From Cellvibrionales bacterium (lineage in GTDB: Bacteria; Pseudomonadota; Gammaproteobacteria; Pseudomonadales; UBA7434), in NCBI GenBank assembly GCA_018668095.1, contig JABIQF010000019.1, positions 1-18,863 on the forward strand: DNA of 18,863 nucleotides. The letters are read 5' to 3'. The first letter of the stretch is position 1; each line of letters opens with the position of its first letter. Position numbers and translations under genes: made by a program. This document shows, piece after piece, positions 7,654 through 16,031 of the stretch. The notes under the pieces are model-generated. The model had not been told where the DNA came from. It saw nothing but the letters and a program-made list of their open reading frames with translations, and made no database searches.

Positions 7654-8382
7654 TTATTGATTGGCCGCATCTTTATTACGAGGCCGAATAGATGAATAAA
7701 GCCAGAAAACGAATAAAGCTGCCGCCATTAAAAACCATTGCAACGCATAGCCCCAATGTTTTTCTGGTTGGACATTAACCGCAGGCCAGTCAACAAGCAG
7801 CGCGCCAGCCGCCGACGGCTCTAAACGCACGGAATAAGGGTATAGCTCAGTATCAAGCGCATTAGCGATTCTTGATATGTCCTCCCATTGTACGACCAAA
7901 GGCCACTGTTCAGACCACTGATCATCGGCCAATGTCACTGCTTTACCCAGTGGCACATAAATTTTACCAATAATACGTACCCTAGAATCTATAACCGGCA
8001 CCTTGGGTAACTGCTGCCTATTAGCAAAGCCAGCAACCCAGCCGCGATTTACCAACACCGAGAAACCATTGTCAGTGATAAAAGGCGTCAATACTTCATA
8101 ACCGACAACGCCCCCATAAATGCGATTATCGAGTAAGACATTATGTTGATTATCGAATGTACCAATAAGATACACACGCTGATAACTCGACTGAACCGAA
8201 GCATCTTGGCTTATTAATTCAACCGGTAACATCTGATCTTGCGCAGCGTATTGTGCTTGTAATTGTTGTTTTTCTTCACCACGCTCTAACTGCCAAAAAC
8301 CTAGGCGTAGCAAGAGTGGCAATGCCACCAGCACCGTAATGAGAATTTTCCAGTTGGAATCCCAGCGATAAGCTGCAATCAT
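7654..8382 (-). CDS. SURF1 family cytochrome oxidase biogenesis protein
   Basis: A 242-residue inner-membrane protein with a transmembrane helix at each end (about 12-28 and 214-233) and a large periplasmic loop, the standard SURF1 topology. Recognisable elements are GFWQLERGEEK after the first helix, LLDNRIYGGVVGYEVLTPF, LVNRGWVAG in the middle, and HWGYALQWFLMA in the last helix. SURF1 proteins help insert heme a into subunit I. The ATG at 8382 has only a weak ribosome site. The gene is divergent from the DUF2909 gene, with 48 bases between start codons, and leads the assembly-factor run. Confidence 0.95.
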   Translation of the reverse strand: MIAAYRWDSNWKILITVLVALPLLLRLGFWQLERGEEKQQLQAQYAAQDQMLPVELISQDASVQSSYQRVYLIGTFDNQHNVLLDNRIYGGVVGYEVLTPFITDNGFSVLVNRGWVAGFANRQQLPKVPVIDSRVRIIGKIYVPLGKAVTLADDQWSEQWPLVVQWEDISRIANALDTELYPYSVRLEPSAAGALLVDWPAVNVQPEKHWGYALQWFLMAAALFVFWLYSSIRPRNKDAANQ

Positions 8383-8430
8383 GACGGTATATGAAAGCGC
8401 ATTGCGATCAACAACTTGGATGAAAAAATT

Positions 8431-8712
8431 ATGTTAATAAAAGTCATTATTGTGATCTTACTAATCGGACTCGTTATCAGTCTTGCTAGTGGGCTGGTGT
8501 TTTTGTTTAAAGATGTTGGAACAACGCGCCGAACATTAAATTCTTTGGGCATTAGAATAGCCCTCGCGATTGCCTTAATGGGAACAACTGTTTACGGATT
8601 TTTTTCAGGACAGCTAGAAGTAGGGGCGCCATGGGATGCGCGTAAACACGCAGCACCCCAACAACAAATGGTTGAGCCTCAAATATCAAATGATATAAAC
8701 GAAGAAGAATAA
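8431..8712 (+). CDS. DUF2909 twin-transmembrane protein of the oxidase cluster
   Basis: A 93-residue protein with two transmembrane helices (about 2-24 and 40-58) separated by a short polar loop (KDVGTTRRTLNSLG), then a hydrophilic acidic tail. This fits the DUF2909 family found beside cox genes; its role is unknown and an assembly or stability function is inferred from context. I chose the ATG at 8431 (MLIKVIIVILL), which matches the family N-terminus. A TTG five codons upstream is possible but less likely. It is the only plus-strand gene in the oxidase run. Its 3' end overlaps the coxC 3' end by 27 bases, and its 5' end faces SURF1. Confidence 0.85.
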   Translation: MLIKVIIVILLIGLVISLASGLVFLFKDVGTTRRTLNSLGIRIALAIALMGTTVYGFFSGQLEVGAPWDARKHAAPQQQMVEPQISNDINEEE

Positions 8713-9657
8713 GCACACCCAAACTACGTCGACAAAATGCCAGTACCATGATGCTGCTTCAAAACCAAAGCAATCATCATGTGAGAAGTGACCTTTGGTT
8801 GAGCGCAAGAACATGATTAACAACATGGTCATACCTAAGAATACGTGAAAGCCATGAAAGCCTGTCAACATAAAGAAGGTGGTACCGTAAATACCGCTTT
8901 CTAATGTTAAGCCAAGGTGAACATAAGCTTCATAGTACTCGGCAACCTGAAGGAATAAAAACGCTATTGCTAATATTACTGTAGCAAGTAACCAACCTTT
9001 GAACTTAGCACGGTTGCCTTCTTTCAAGCCTATATGAGCAATATGAACCGTCACAGAAGACGATAAAAGAAGAATAGTGTTCCACATAGGTAACCAAAGC
9101 GCTAAACCATTATGCGCATCGCTTGGGTACATGCTATTGCCTTCACCGGCGCCCTGAAATACGGCTTTAGCGCCATTAACGGCTTCATCAGGCGTTGATA
9201 ATGGCGGCCATGTATATTCATAACCTGAAGCAGCCCACATTTTGGCTAACTCCATGTACTGACCTTTCTCACCTTCGCCACCCAACCATGGGCCAGCTAA
9301 GTTTCGCACGTAATAAAGTGCGCCAAAGAAAGCAGCAAAAAACATGACTTCAGAAAATATAAACCAACCCATGCCCCAAACATAACTGCGCTTAAGTTGA
9401 GCGCTGTTCATGCCTGACATATTTTCAATAATCGTCTGACGGAACCAAGAAAATAGTGTGGCACTTAACATAGCAAAACCAGCAATCGCCACATAGCGAC
9501 CAGCGCCAGTTACTTCTGCTTGAAGCTCATTTAAAAACGTTGCCAAACCAAAGATTAAAGCAAACAGGCCTATGGATGCCAATATCGGAAATGCAGACTG
9601 CTCCGGCACATAATAATGTTCATAGCCTTCGACGCTGCTATTGGTGTCTGTTGACAT
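8686..9657 (-). CDS. coxC: Cytochrome c oxidase subunit III
   Basis: A 323-residue integral membrane subunit of the heme-copper oxidase with seven predicted helices. Typical stretches are WGMGWFIFSEVMFFAAFFGA, LQVAEYYEAYVHLGL, TGFHGFHVFLGM and the C-terminal WYWHFVDVVWVCLFF. It is longer than the shortest bacterial forms because of a hydrophilic loop at about residues 125-180, rich in Gly, Glu and Ala, between early helices. The ATG at 9657 follows a clear GGAGAG ribosome site. It lies 89 bases after ctaG. Its last 27 bases are shared, on the other strand, with the end of the DUF2909 gene. Confidence 0.96.
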   Translation of the reverse strand: MSTDTNSSVEGYEHYYVPEQSAFPILASIGLFALIFGLATFLNELQAEVTGAGRYVAIAGFAMLSATLFSWFRQTIIENMSGMNSAQLKRSYVWGMGWFIFSEVMFFAAFFGALYYVRNLAGPWLGGEGEKGQYMELAKMWAASGYEYTWPPLSTPDEAVNGAKAVFQGAGEGNSMYPSDAHNGLALWLPMWNTILLLSSSVTVHIAHIGLKEGNRAKFKGWLLATVILAIAFLFLQVAEYYEAYVHLGLTLESGIYGTTFFMLTGFHGFHVFLGMTMLLIMFLRSTKGHFSHDDCFGFEAASWYWHFVDVVWVCLFFFVYII

Positions 9658-9746
9658 TTTATCTCTCCGTTCTAACTGTAGTTTTTGCAGTAGTGTTTAC
9701 TGAATCTCGCAAAACGTTCAGCATGACTATTTAAAAAGTAATTAAG

Positions 9747-10319
9747 TTATAGCGCCGTCAAACTCGTTGCTTGAATAACGCCCGTTTCAGTCACATCAAA
9801 TAATGTGTAGGACAAGGTAATGGTATTTACATCATCCGGTAAATCTCTATCAACAATAAATCGAAGTGGCATATCGATAGCTGAGCCACCGCTTAACAAT
9901 TGCTGATTAAAACAAAAACATTCTGTTTTATGAAAATACGTTGCCGCTCTTCCTGGCGATACACTCGGTATTGCCTGTGCCGTCATCTCACCTGAGGTTG
10001 GATTTCTAGCATAGAAAGTGGTTTCAATTTCTTCACCCGGATGCACTTTCATGCTGAATACTTCGGGGCGAAACTCCCATGACATATTTTCATTGTTCGT
10101 CGCAATAAACTGTACAGTTACATTGCGACTGGTATCAATTAATTCTGCAACAGGAATAAAGGCTTCGGAATTGGTTTTGCCATTTAAACCAGTGACATCG
10201 CAAAACAAGTCGTAAAGCGGCACCAATGCAAAACCAAATCCAAACATCACAACCGTAACGACCACTAAGCGCGCAACTAATTTGCGTACCGAGAGAGTTG
10301 TATTAAGTTGCTCTGTCAA
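9747..10319 (-). CDS. ctaG: Cytochrome c oxidase assembly factor CtaG/Cox11
   Basis: A 190-residue membrane-anchored copper chaperone that supplies CuB of subunit I. One transmembrane helix (about 15-33) is followed by LYDLFCDVTG with conserved Cys40. The periplasmic immunoglobulin-like domain carries the copper-binding TECFCF motif (Cys134, Cys136). The start appears to be TTG at 10319 with AGGA just upstream; there is no suitable ATG. It lies between coxA and coxC, as in related gammaproteobacteria. The 106-base gap before it holds a weak AT-rich stem-loop but no small gene that I can support. Confidence 0.95.
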   Translation of the reverse strand: MTEQLNTTLSVRKLVARLVVVTVVMFGFGFALVPLYDLFCDVTGLNGKTNSEAFIPVAELIDTSRNVTVQFIATNNENMSWEFRPEVFSMKVHPGEEIETTFYARNPTSGEMTAQAIPSVSPGRAATYFHKTECFCFNQQLLSGGSAIDMPLRFIVDRDLPDDVNTITLSYTLFDVTETGVIQATSLTAL

Positions 10320-10425
10320 TGTTCCTACCTCTGCTATAAAACACCTGAGTGTTTATCAAAATTAATATTTTTTTCTTAACTTGTTCTGTCTCTAACTACC
10401 TAAACCTCAACTGCACCTACGTCGA

Positions 10426-11979
10426 TTATTTAACCGGCGGAGGTGTAGTGAATGTATGGTAAGGCGCTGGAGAAGCAACAGTCCATTCCAAACCTTCTGG
10501 ATTATCCCAAACAGCGTCTGTTGCTTTTTCGCCACCACGAATGGTTTTGATAACGATAAACAAGAAGAATACTTGGCTAAAGCCGAATAGGAATGCACCC
10601 ATACTGGCAATTTGGTTGAAGTCAGCAAACTGTAATGCATAGTCTGGAATTCGACGAGGCATACCTGCTAGACCAACAAAATGCATTGGGAAGAAGGTTA
10701 AGTTTAAACCGACAAACGACAACCAAAAATGCGCTTTACCTAATCGCTCGTCATACATGTTGCCACACCACTTCGGCAACCAGTAATACACAGCAGCGAA
10801 GATCGAGAATACTGCACCCGGCACTAATACATAGTGGAAGTGAGCAACAACGAAATAGGTGTCATGGTATTGGAAATCGGCTGGCGCAATCGACAGCATC
10901 AAGCCAGAGAAACCACCAATGGTAAACAAGATAACAAAGGCAATGGCAAACAGCATTGGCGTTTCAAATGTCATCGAACCGCGGAACATGGTCGATACCC
11001 AGTTGAAAACCTTAACGCCTGTTGGCACCGCAATTAACATCGTTGCGTACATAAAGAAGAGCTCGCCCGCAATTGGCATGCCGACCGTAAACATATGGTG
11101 AGCCCATACAATAAACGACAAGAAAGCAATCGACGCCGTTGCATACACCATAGAGGCATAACCAAATAACGGCTTACGCGCAAACGTTGGGATAATCGCA
11201 GAAACGATACCGAACGCTGGCAAGATCATAATATACACTTCAGGGTGACCGAAGAACCAGAATACGTGCTGGAACAATACGGGATCACCACCACCTGCAG
11301 CACTAAAGAAGCTAGTACCAAAGTGAATGTCCATTAACATCATTGTTACGCAACCGGCTAATACTGGCATTACCGCAATTAACAAGTAAGCAGTGATTAA
11401 CCACGTCCATACGAACAATGGCATTTTCATTAATGTCATACCTGGCGCGCGCATATTCAATATCGTTGCAATGATATTGATTGAACCCATAATCGATGAC
11501 GCGCCCATAATGTGAACGGCAAAGATAAAGTAGGTAACGCTTGGCGGCGCATAGGTTGTTGATAATGGTGCGTAGAACGTCCAACCGAAGTTAGGACCGC
11601 CACCTTCCATTAATAACGTTGATGCCAACAATGTGAAGGCAAACGGTAAAATCCAGAAGCTCCAGTTGTTCATGCGTGGCAAAGCCATATCTGGCGCGCC
11701 AACCATCATTGGAATCATCCAGTTCGCTAAGCCAACAAACGCTGGCATAACAGCACCAAACACCATCACGAGACCGTGCATGGTTGTCATTTGGTTGAAA
11801 AATTCAGGCTCAACTAATTGCAGACCCGGCTGAAATAACTCAGCTCGAATCACTAGCGCAAATACGCCGCCCATAAGAAACATGGCAAAACTAAACCATA
11901 AGTACATTGAGCCAATATCTTTGTGGTTAGTTGTAAATAACCAACGCCCAAAACCTTTTGCCGGACCGTGATCACCCAT
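10426..11979 (-). CDS. coxA: Cytochrome c oxidase subunit I (aa3-type, A1)
   Basis: The 517-residue catalytic subunit that reduces oxygen to water and pumps protons. All metal ligands are visible: His68 (TMHG) and His382 for heme a, His380 (VVAHFHY) for heme a3, and His244, His294 and His295 for CuB. Tyr249 in GHPEVY is placed for the His-Tyr crosslink. Glu246 in the same motif marks the A1 subtype. Asp97 (GAPDMALPRMNNW) is at the mouth of the D channel, and Lys269 (ARKPLFGY) is the K-channel lysine. Twelve hydrophobic segments are expected. The ATG at 11979 has a GGAG upstream, 12 bases after the coxB stop. Confidence 0.98.
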   Translation of the reverse strand: MGDHGPAKGFGRWLFTTNHKDIGSMYLWFSFAMFLMGGVFALVIRAELFQPGLQLVEPEFFNQMTTMHGLVMVFGAVMPAFVGLANWMIPMMVGAPDMALPRMNNWSFWILPFAFTLLASTLLMEGGGPNFGWTFYAPLSTTYAPPSVTYFIFAVHIMGASSIMGSINIIATILNMRAPGMTLMKMPLFVWTWLITAYLLIAVMPVLAGCVTMMLMDIHFGTSFFSAAGGGDPVLFQHVFWFFGHPEVYIMILPAFGIVSAIIPTFARKPLFGYASMVYATASIAFLSFIVWAHHMFTVGMPIAGELFFMYATMLIAVPTGVKVFNWVSTMFRGSMTFETPMLFAIAFVILFTIGGFSGLMLSIAPADFQYHDTYFVVAHFHYVLVPGAVFSIFAAVYYWLPKWCGNMYDERLGKAHFWLSFVGLNLTFFPMHFVGLAGMPRRIPDYALQFADFNQIASMGAFLFGFSQVFFLFIVIKTIRGGEKATDAVWDNPEGLEWTVASPAPYHTFTTPPPVK

Positions 11980-11991
11980 CTTCGGTGCTCC

Positions 11992-13176
11992 TTATTGATT
12001 TTTCTTGAAAGTTAAAATGTCGACTGGCTGAAGCTGATCGCCCATGTTGTTGCCCCAAGCATTACGCTTAAAGGTAATAACAGATGCTAAGTCGATATTA
12101 TTAAGTTGATTGCCAAAGACTGGCATTACTGCATTACCAGCAACCCCGTTGACCATCACATTGATATGGGCATTGATTGGGCCAGTTGTAATACCAGTGC
12201 CAACAAGGGACGGCCCAAGACCACCACCACCGTTAGCGCCATGACAAGCCACGCAATTCGCTTGGTAAACTTTTTCACCGCGAGCATACAATTCATCCAT
12301 TGTGAATGTTTGCGACATAGCGGCTTTAAGCTCTTCAGCTTCTTCTTTTTTACCTGCTAACCAATTTGCATAATCGGCTTCTTCCATTGCGTGAACCACA
12401 ATCGGCATAAAGCCATGCGCCTTACCACAAAGTTCTGCACACTGGCCGCGGTAAATACCCGGCTCATCAACAATCGTCCATGCGTCATTAACAAAACCAG
12501 GAATCGCATCGCGCTTAACTGCTAAGGCAGGAACCCACCAAGCGTGTAACACATCATTGGCAGTAATTAAGAAACGAACTTTCTTATTTACCGGAATCAC
12601 TAATGGCTCATCAACTTCAAGAAGATAGTGCTCGCCTTTTGGTGCAAGACCATAAATTTCATCTTGTGGCGTAGTGAGGTTACTAAAGAAGCTCACGTCT
12701 TCACCAAGGTACTCGTATTGCCACTTCCACTGGTAACCAACAATTTTAATGTTGATTTCAGCTTCTGAAGAATCGTAGATTTTGATTAGCGAGGATGTCG
12801 CTGGAATCGCCATCATCACCAAGATAAGCGCAGGAATTAATGTCCAAGCTAGCTCAACTGCTGTACTTTCATGGAACTTAGCAGGAACAGCACCTGAAGA
12901 TTTACGGTGCATAATCATGGAATAAAACATTATTCCGAAAACGACAACACCAATCCAAACACAGATCCAGAAGATCAACATATGGAGATCGTATATCTCA
13001 TGGCTTACGGCAGTAACGCCTTCCGTCATATTAAGACCCCAACGCTGGGCTTCATCAACCACTGCATCGCTGGCGCCAAAAGCTTGAACGCTAGTCATTA
13101 GCAAGGTTGGCAGTAATAAAACCTGACCCAACACCCACAAAAGCTTACTTGCAAGCTGTTTGCCTATTAAACGCAT
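11992..13176 (-). CDS. coxB: Cytochrome c oxidase subunit II with fused C-terminal cytochrome c
   Basis: A 394-residue subunit that takes electrons from cytochrome c. A signal peptide (to about ASD, residue 37) is followed by two membrane helices (about 65-88 and 108-130) and a cupredoxin domain. The CuA ligands are intact: His211 (DVLHAWW) and GQCAELCGKAHGFM with Cys246, Glu248, Cys250, His254 and Met257. A linker of about 30 residues leads to a class I cytochrome c domain with CVACH (Cys308, Cys311, His312) and a likely axial Met351 in VMPVFG. This is the caa3-like arrangement. I chose ATG at 13176, with AGGAG about ten bases upstream and a normal signal peptide; an upstream in-frame GTG at 13200 would add eight unlikely residues. 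It is the first gene of the run. Confidence 0.96.
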   Translation of the reverse strand: MRLIGKQLASKLLWVLGQVLLLPTLLMTSVQAFGASDAVVDEAQRWGLNMTEGVTAVSHEIYDLHMLIFWICVWIGVVVFGIMFYSMIMHRKSSGAVPAKFHESTAVELAWTLIPALILVMMAIPATSSLIKIYDSSEAEINIKIVGYQWKWQYEYLGEDVSFFSNLTTPQDEIYGLAPKGEHYLLEVDEPLVIPVNKKVRFLITANDVLHAWWVPALAVKRDAIPGFVNDAWTIVDEPGIYRGQCAELCGKAHGFMPIVVHAMEEADYANWLAGKKEEAEELKAAMSQTFTMDELYARGEKVYQANCVACHGANGGGGLGPSLVGTGITTGPINAHINVMVNGVAGNAVMPVFGNQLNNIDLASVITFKRNAWGNNMGDQLQPVDILTFKKNQ

Positions 13177-13208
13177 AATCCACCATCTCCTAAAACACAC
13201 TTATATAA

Positions 13209-13237
13209 CTAATAAATATCGACTGACGCTATGTCAA
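13209..13237 (-). promoter_or_regulatory. Candidate sigma-70 promoter of the cox operon
   Basis: On the minus strand a perfect -35 TTGACA (13232-13237) is followed, after a 17-base spacer, by TATTAG (13209-13214), four of six matches to the -10 consensus. Transcription would start near 13202, leaving a leader of about 25 bases before the coxB ATG with its AGGAG site. This is the only strong promoter match seen upstream of the oxidase run. Confidence 0.55.
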
Positions 13238-13241
13238 TCTA

Positions 13242-13251
13242 GTGCTAGCAC
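13242..13251. promoter_or_regulatory. Palindrome next to the cox promoter -35
   Basis: GTGCTAGCAC is a perfect 10-bp palindrome four bases upstream of the TTGACA element. The position suits an activator or repressor site controlling the oxidase genes. I do not recognise the regulator, and a palindrome this short could occur by chance. Confidence 0.35.
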
Positions 13252-13524
13252 GCTAAAAAGCCGCCCAACACCCATAAAACCTCATTTATCCAGCTCAGAT
13301 CCTCGCAAAGACGCGTAATTCCTGAGACAAGTTAATGGCGACCGGCTGTTCTACCGATAGCGATATCTTTTGTCTTAGTTCGGTACGTCTTACTTCAGAC
13401 TGCGCCATTACCTAGCGCGATGCTGGAAAAAGCTGATGCACAACTAATCGTGTGCGACAAAACGCCGCGATTATAACAAAGGAAACAAATATCGCACTAT
13501 CTAGCGAACGATATATTAAACATC

Positions 13525-13536
13525 ACATCCGGATGT
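13525..13536. repeat. 12-bp perfect palindrome
   Basis: ACATCCGGATGT reads the same on both strands and lies about 190 bases upstream of the MATE start codon. It could be an operator half-pair or chance; no second copy was noticed nearby. Confidence 0.4.
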
Positions 13537-13725
13537 CCGCAGAAATACCATTATCTTTTAGCAATTATCCGCGTGGTAAGCCTTTGTCTTTAAATAAACT
13601 GACAAAAACGTCCGAAATCCGTTATTTTGTTCTTCCATTAGCTCAGCCATTCTCAAGATTAAACTGAGTAGAGCTTTCTAATCCGTTTAAATATACGCAA
13701 CACTAGGCCTTCTCGTTCACAATTA

Positions 13726-15081
13726 ATGATGATTTCCAACAATATAGACAATAATCCCAGTAACGACGTTAACAGCACTAAAGTCTGGGCTATTGCATGG
13801 CCAATGATACTCAGTGGCATATCCATTCCCATGCTGGGCTTGGTAGATACCGCCTTATTAGGCCATTTAGACAATCCTCGCTATCTCGCCGCCGTTGCCA
13901 TAGGCGCACATGTTATTGCTATTTTGTACTTGAGCTTTAGCTTTCTAAGAATGGGTACCACCAGCTTGGTCTCGCAAAGTGTCGGCCGAGCCAGAGAAAA
14001 CACCGGCATAAGCGCGAACAACAATACCGACAGTATTATTTACCGCACTTTACTCATGGCAGCCCTATTCGGTGTATTCATTAGCCTAACCGTTCCTTGG
14101 TTAATCGATGCCATTATTTTACTCATGAACGCCAGCGAGAATATTGCAGGTTTAGCCGCCGAATATATCCGCATCCGCCTTTACTCGGCCCCAGCAGCCA
14201 TGATGACCTTCGCGATTTCCGGCTGGCTAATCGGCCTCAAGAAAGCCAAGGCCGCATTAGCACTCATTCTATTCAGCAATATCATCAATATCGCTTTGGA
14301 TACTCTCTTTATTGTCATCTTAGACATGAACAGTGCAGGTGCCGCTGCGGCATCGGTAATTGCAGAATACTCAGGTTTAGCACTCGGTTTATTTTTTGTC
14401 GGTAGACATACTCAATTAACGACACTCAGGCAGTGGCAGAACTGGCTTTCACTCAAAGCCTATCAACAAATTCTAGCCATGAATGCCCATTTATTTGTCA
14501 GGACTTTACTGCTGTTTTTTACCTTTAATTTTTTCACAGCTCAAGGCGCCGGCATTAGCGACTCTGTTTTAGCCGCCAATGCCATTTTATTACAGCTGGT
14601 GTTCTTCTCGGCCTATGTCATGGATGGCTTTAGCTATGCAGCCGAAGTACTTTGCGGAGAAGCAACAGGCAGCAAGCAGCGAAACACCTTTATTCATTGC
14701 GTTAAAACCTGCGCAATATGGCTTACAGTCACCGCACTATTATTTAGCATAAGCTTCTTGTTAATAGGCGACGCGATTATTGGCTTGTTAAGTGATATGC
14801 CCAAGGTTATGGAGCTCGCCAAACAATATATGATTTGGCTGGTGCTTATGCCGTTAGCAGGCATGCTCGCTTATTTACTCGATGGCGTGTTTGTCGGCGC
14901 AGGACACACTCGACAAATGCATCTCACCATGTGGTTTTCGGTGGTGATTATTTTCTTACCCACCTGGTGGCTAACACAAGGCTGGCAGAATCATGGCTTA
15001 TGGTTTGCGTTTATTTGCTTTAATCTTGCCCGCGGACTTAGCTTGGCCGTCGCTTACCCCGCATTACTACGAAAAATATAA
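13726..15081 (+). CDS. MATE family efflux transporter, DinF type
   Basis: A 451-residue inner-membrane antiporter with about twelve hydrophobic segments. The N-terminal part, WPMILSGISIPMLGLVDTALLGHLDNPRYLAAVAIGA followed by FLRMGTTSLVSQSVGRA, closely fits the DinF branch of MATE exporters, which expel toxic compounds in exchange for sodium ions or protons. The actual substrate cannot be read from sequence. Two ATG codons occur in tandem at 13726 and 13729; neither has a clear ribosome site, so translation may be weak. It is not next to lexA, so the SOS link of E. coli dinF is not implied. It converges with the YheV-like gene, with only two bases between stop codons and no terminator. Confidence 0.9.
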   Translation: MMISNNIDNNPSNDVNSTKVWAIAWPMILSGISIPMLGLVDTALLGHLDNPRYLAAVAIGAHVIAILYLSFSFLRMGTTSLVSQSVGRARENTGISANNNTDSIIYRTLLMAALFGVFISLTVPWLIDAIILLMNASENIAGLAAEYIRIRLYSAPAAMMTFAISGWLIGLKKAKAALALILFSNIINIALDTLFIVILDMNSAGAAAASVIAEYSGLALGLFFVGRHTQLTTLRQWQNWLSLKAYQQILAMNAHLFVRTLLLFFTFNFFTAQGAGISDSVLAANAILLQLVFFSAYVMDGFSYAAEVLCGEATGSKQRNTFIHCVKTCAIWLTVTALLFSISFLLIGDAIIGLLSDMPKVMELAKQYMIWLVLMPLAGMLAYLLDGVFVGAGHTRQMHLTMWFSVVIIFLPTWWLTQGWQNHGLWFAFICFNLARGLSLAVAYPALLRKI

Positions 15082-15083
15082 CG

Positions 15084-15338
15084 CTACTTAGGATCAATAA
15101 ATTTTACGGCTTCAACGGCTACTTCATGAGCCAACGGCTGCTCACCGAGACGATTCTGATTAACGCGCGTCGGTATCTCTTCTTGCTGCGAGGCAATGGC
15201 CTCGGCTAATGACTCTTCGAAATCACAGCTCGCACAGGCACGCCATTGATCATCGGCATCATTCAGATAAATAAAAATTTTATCGGCTAGCTTACACTGA
15301 GGGCAAACAGCGCCAGCAATAAATCGTTTGTTACGCAT
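15084..15338 (-). CDS. YheV-like putative zinc-binding protein (DUF2387)
   Basis: A protein of about 84 residues. Its N-terminus MRNKRFIAGAVCPQC matches the YheV/DUF2387 family start, KRFIAGxxCPxC. The two cysteine pairs (CPQC and CASC, about 24 residues apart) form a probable zinc ribbon, and a C-terminal EAVKFIDPK resembles the family ending. The function is unknown. The open frame extends upstream to 15443, but those 35 residues are unlike the family. ATG at 15338 has an AGAG ribosome-like site eight bases before it, so I prefer the short form. It is divergent from the carbonic anhydrase homologue and convergent with the MATE gene. Confidence 0.85.
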   Translation of the reverse strand: MRNKRFIAGAVCPQCKLADKIFIYLNDADDQWRACASCDFEESLAEAIASQQEEIPTRVNQNRLGEQPLAHEVAVEAVKFIDPK

Positions 15339-15475
15339 ACCCATCACTCTCTTATTAGTCAGAACCTTTACCATCATATCAGTGGCAACCGTTATTGGAT
15401 ATAATCCACCGTCTTGCTCACTAAGCATTAAAACGCCAGCCATTTAACTCACGCCAAACAGCAGAGTAAAACACA

Positions 15476-16009
15476 ATGAATATTCGCACGTTTCAAAACA
15501 TCATGCCTGAATTAGGCAATGCCGTTTATGTCGATGAAAGCGCCGTTGTCATTGGCGACGTTGTGTTGGGCGATGATTGCTCTGTTTGGCCGCAAGCCGT
15601 TATTCGTGGCGATATGCATCATATTCGTATTGGTAAACGTACCAGCATCCAAGATGGATCAGTATTGCATATCACTCATGCCAGTAGTTATAACGAAGCC
15701 GGCTGGCCACTGACCATTGGTGACGATGTCACTATTGGCCATCGCGCTATTTTGCACGGCTGCACAATAGGCAATCGTATATTAATTGGTAACGGTGCTA
15801 TTGTAATGGACGGCGCGATCATTGAAGACGAAGTTATTATTGGCGCCAACGCCTTGGTGCCGCCGGGCAAACATCTCGAAAGTGGTTTTCTTTACGTTGG
15901 CTCACCTTGCAAGCCTGCACGGCCATTAAGCGAAAAAGAGAAAAGCTTTTTTCTTTATACCGCGGCAAACTACGTAAAACTCAAAGACCAATACCAGCTA
16001 GAAAAGTAA
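15476..16009 (+). CDS. Gamma carbonic anhydrase family protein (YrdA-like)
   Basis: A 177-residue left-handed beta-helix protein built from hexapeptide repeats (residues about 15-140, e.g. VVIGDVVLGDD, LTIGDDVTIGH, CTIGNRILIGN). The metal histidines of the gamma carbonic anhydrase fold are present: His65 (SVLH), His89 (TIGHRA) and His94 (ILHG). The conserved RGD (Arg44, Asp46) and IQDGS (Gln59, Asp60) motifs are also there. The length and C-terminal helix match YrdA-type proteins, whose physiological role in most bacteria is unsettled. No acyltransferase-specific insert is seen. Its stop is 22 bases from the stop of the convergent TIGR03790-type gene. Confidence 0.92.
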   Translation: MNIRTFQNIMPELGNAVYVDESAVVIGDVVLGDDCSVWPQAVIRGDMHHIRIGKRTSIQDGSVLHITHASSYNEAGWPLTIGDDVTIGHRAILHGCTIGNRILIGNGAIVMDGAIIEDEVIIGANALVPPGKHLESGFLYVGSPCKPARPLSEKEKSFFLYTAANYVKLKDQYQLEK

Positions 16010-16031
16010 ATCGAGCATAGAATAGAAAGTG

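Larger units (their letters stand above)
13177..13725. other. Intergenic region between coxB and the MATE gene (divergent)
   Basis: About 550 bases without a supported gene. A 71-codon GTG-started open frame at 13452-13667 has no ribosome site and resembles no family I know. The coxB side holds a good sigma-70 promoter candidate and a 10-bp palindrome. A 12-bp perfect palindrome ACATCCGGATGT lies at 13525-13536, nearer the MATE gene. No clear promoter pair or terminator is visible for the MATE gene. Confidence 0.55.

Noticed and set aside
10320..10425. Small oxidase-associated gene between coxA and ctaG
   Set aside because: No start codon with a usable reading frame and ribosome site was found in the 106 bases.
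13452..13667. 71-residue open frame between coxB and the MATE gene
   Set aside because: GTG start, no ribosome site, no recognisable domain or signal; most likely chance.
15339..15443. 35-residue N-terminal extension of the YheV-like protein
   Set aside because: The family begins at the KRFIAG block, and a better placed start with an AGAG site exists at 15338.
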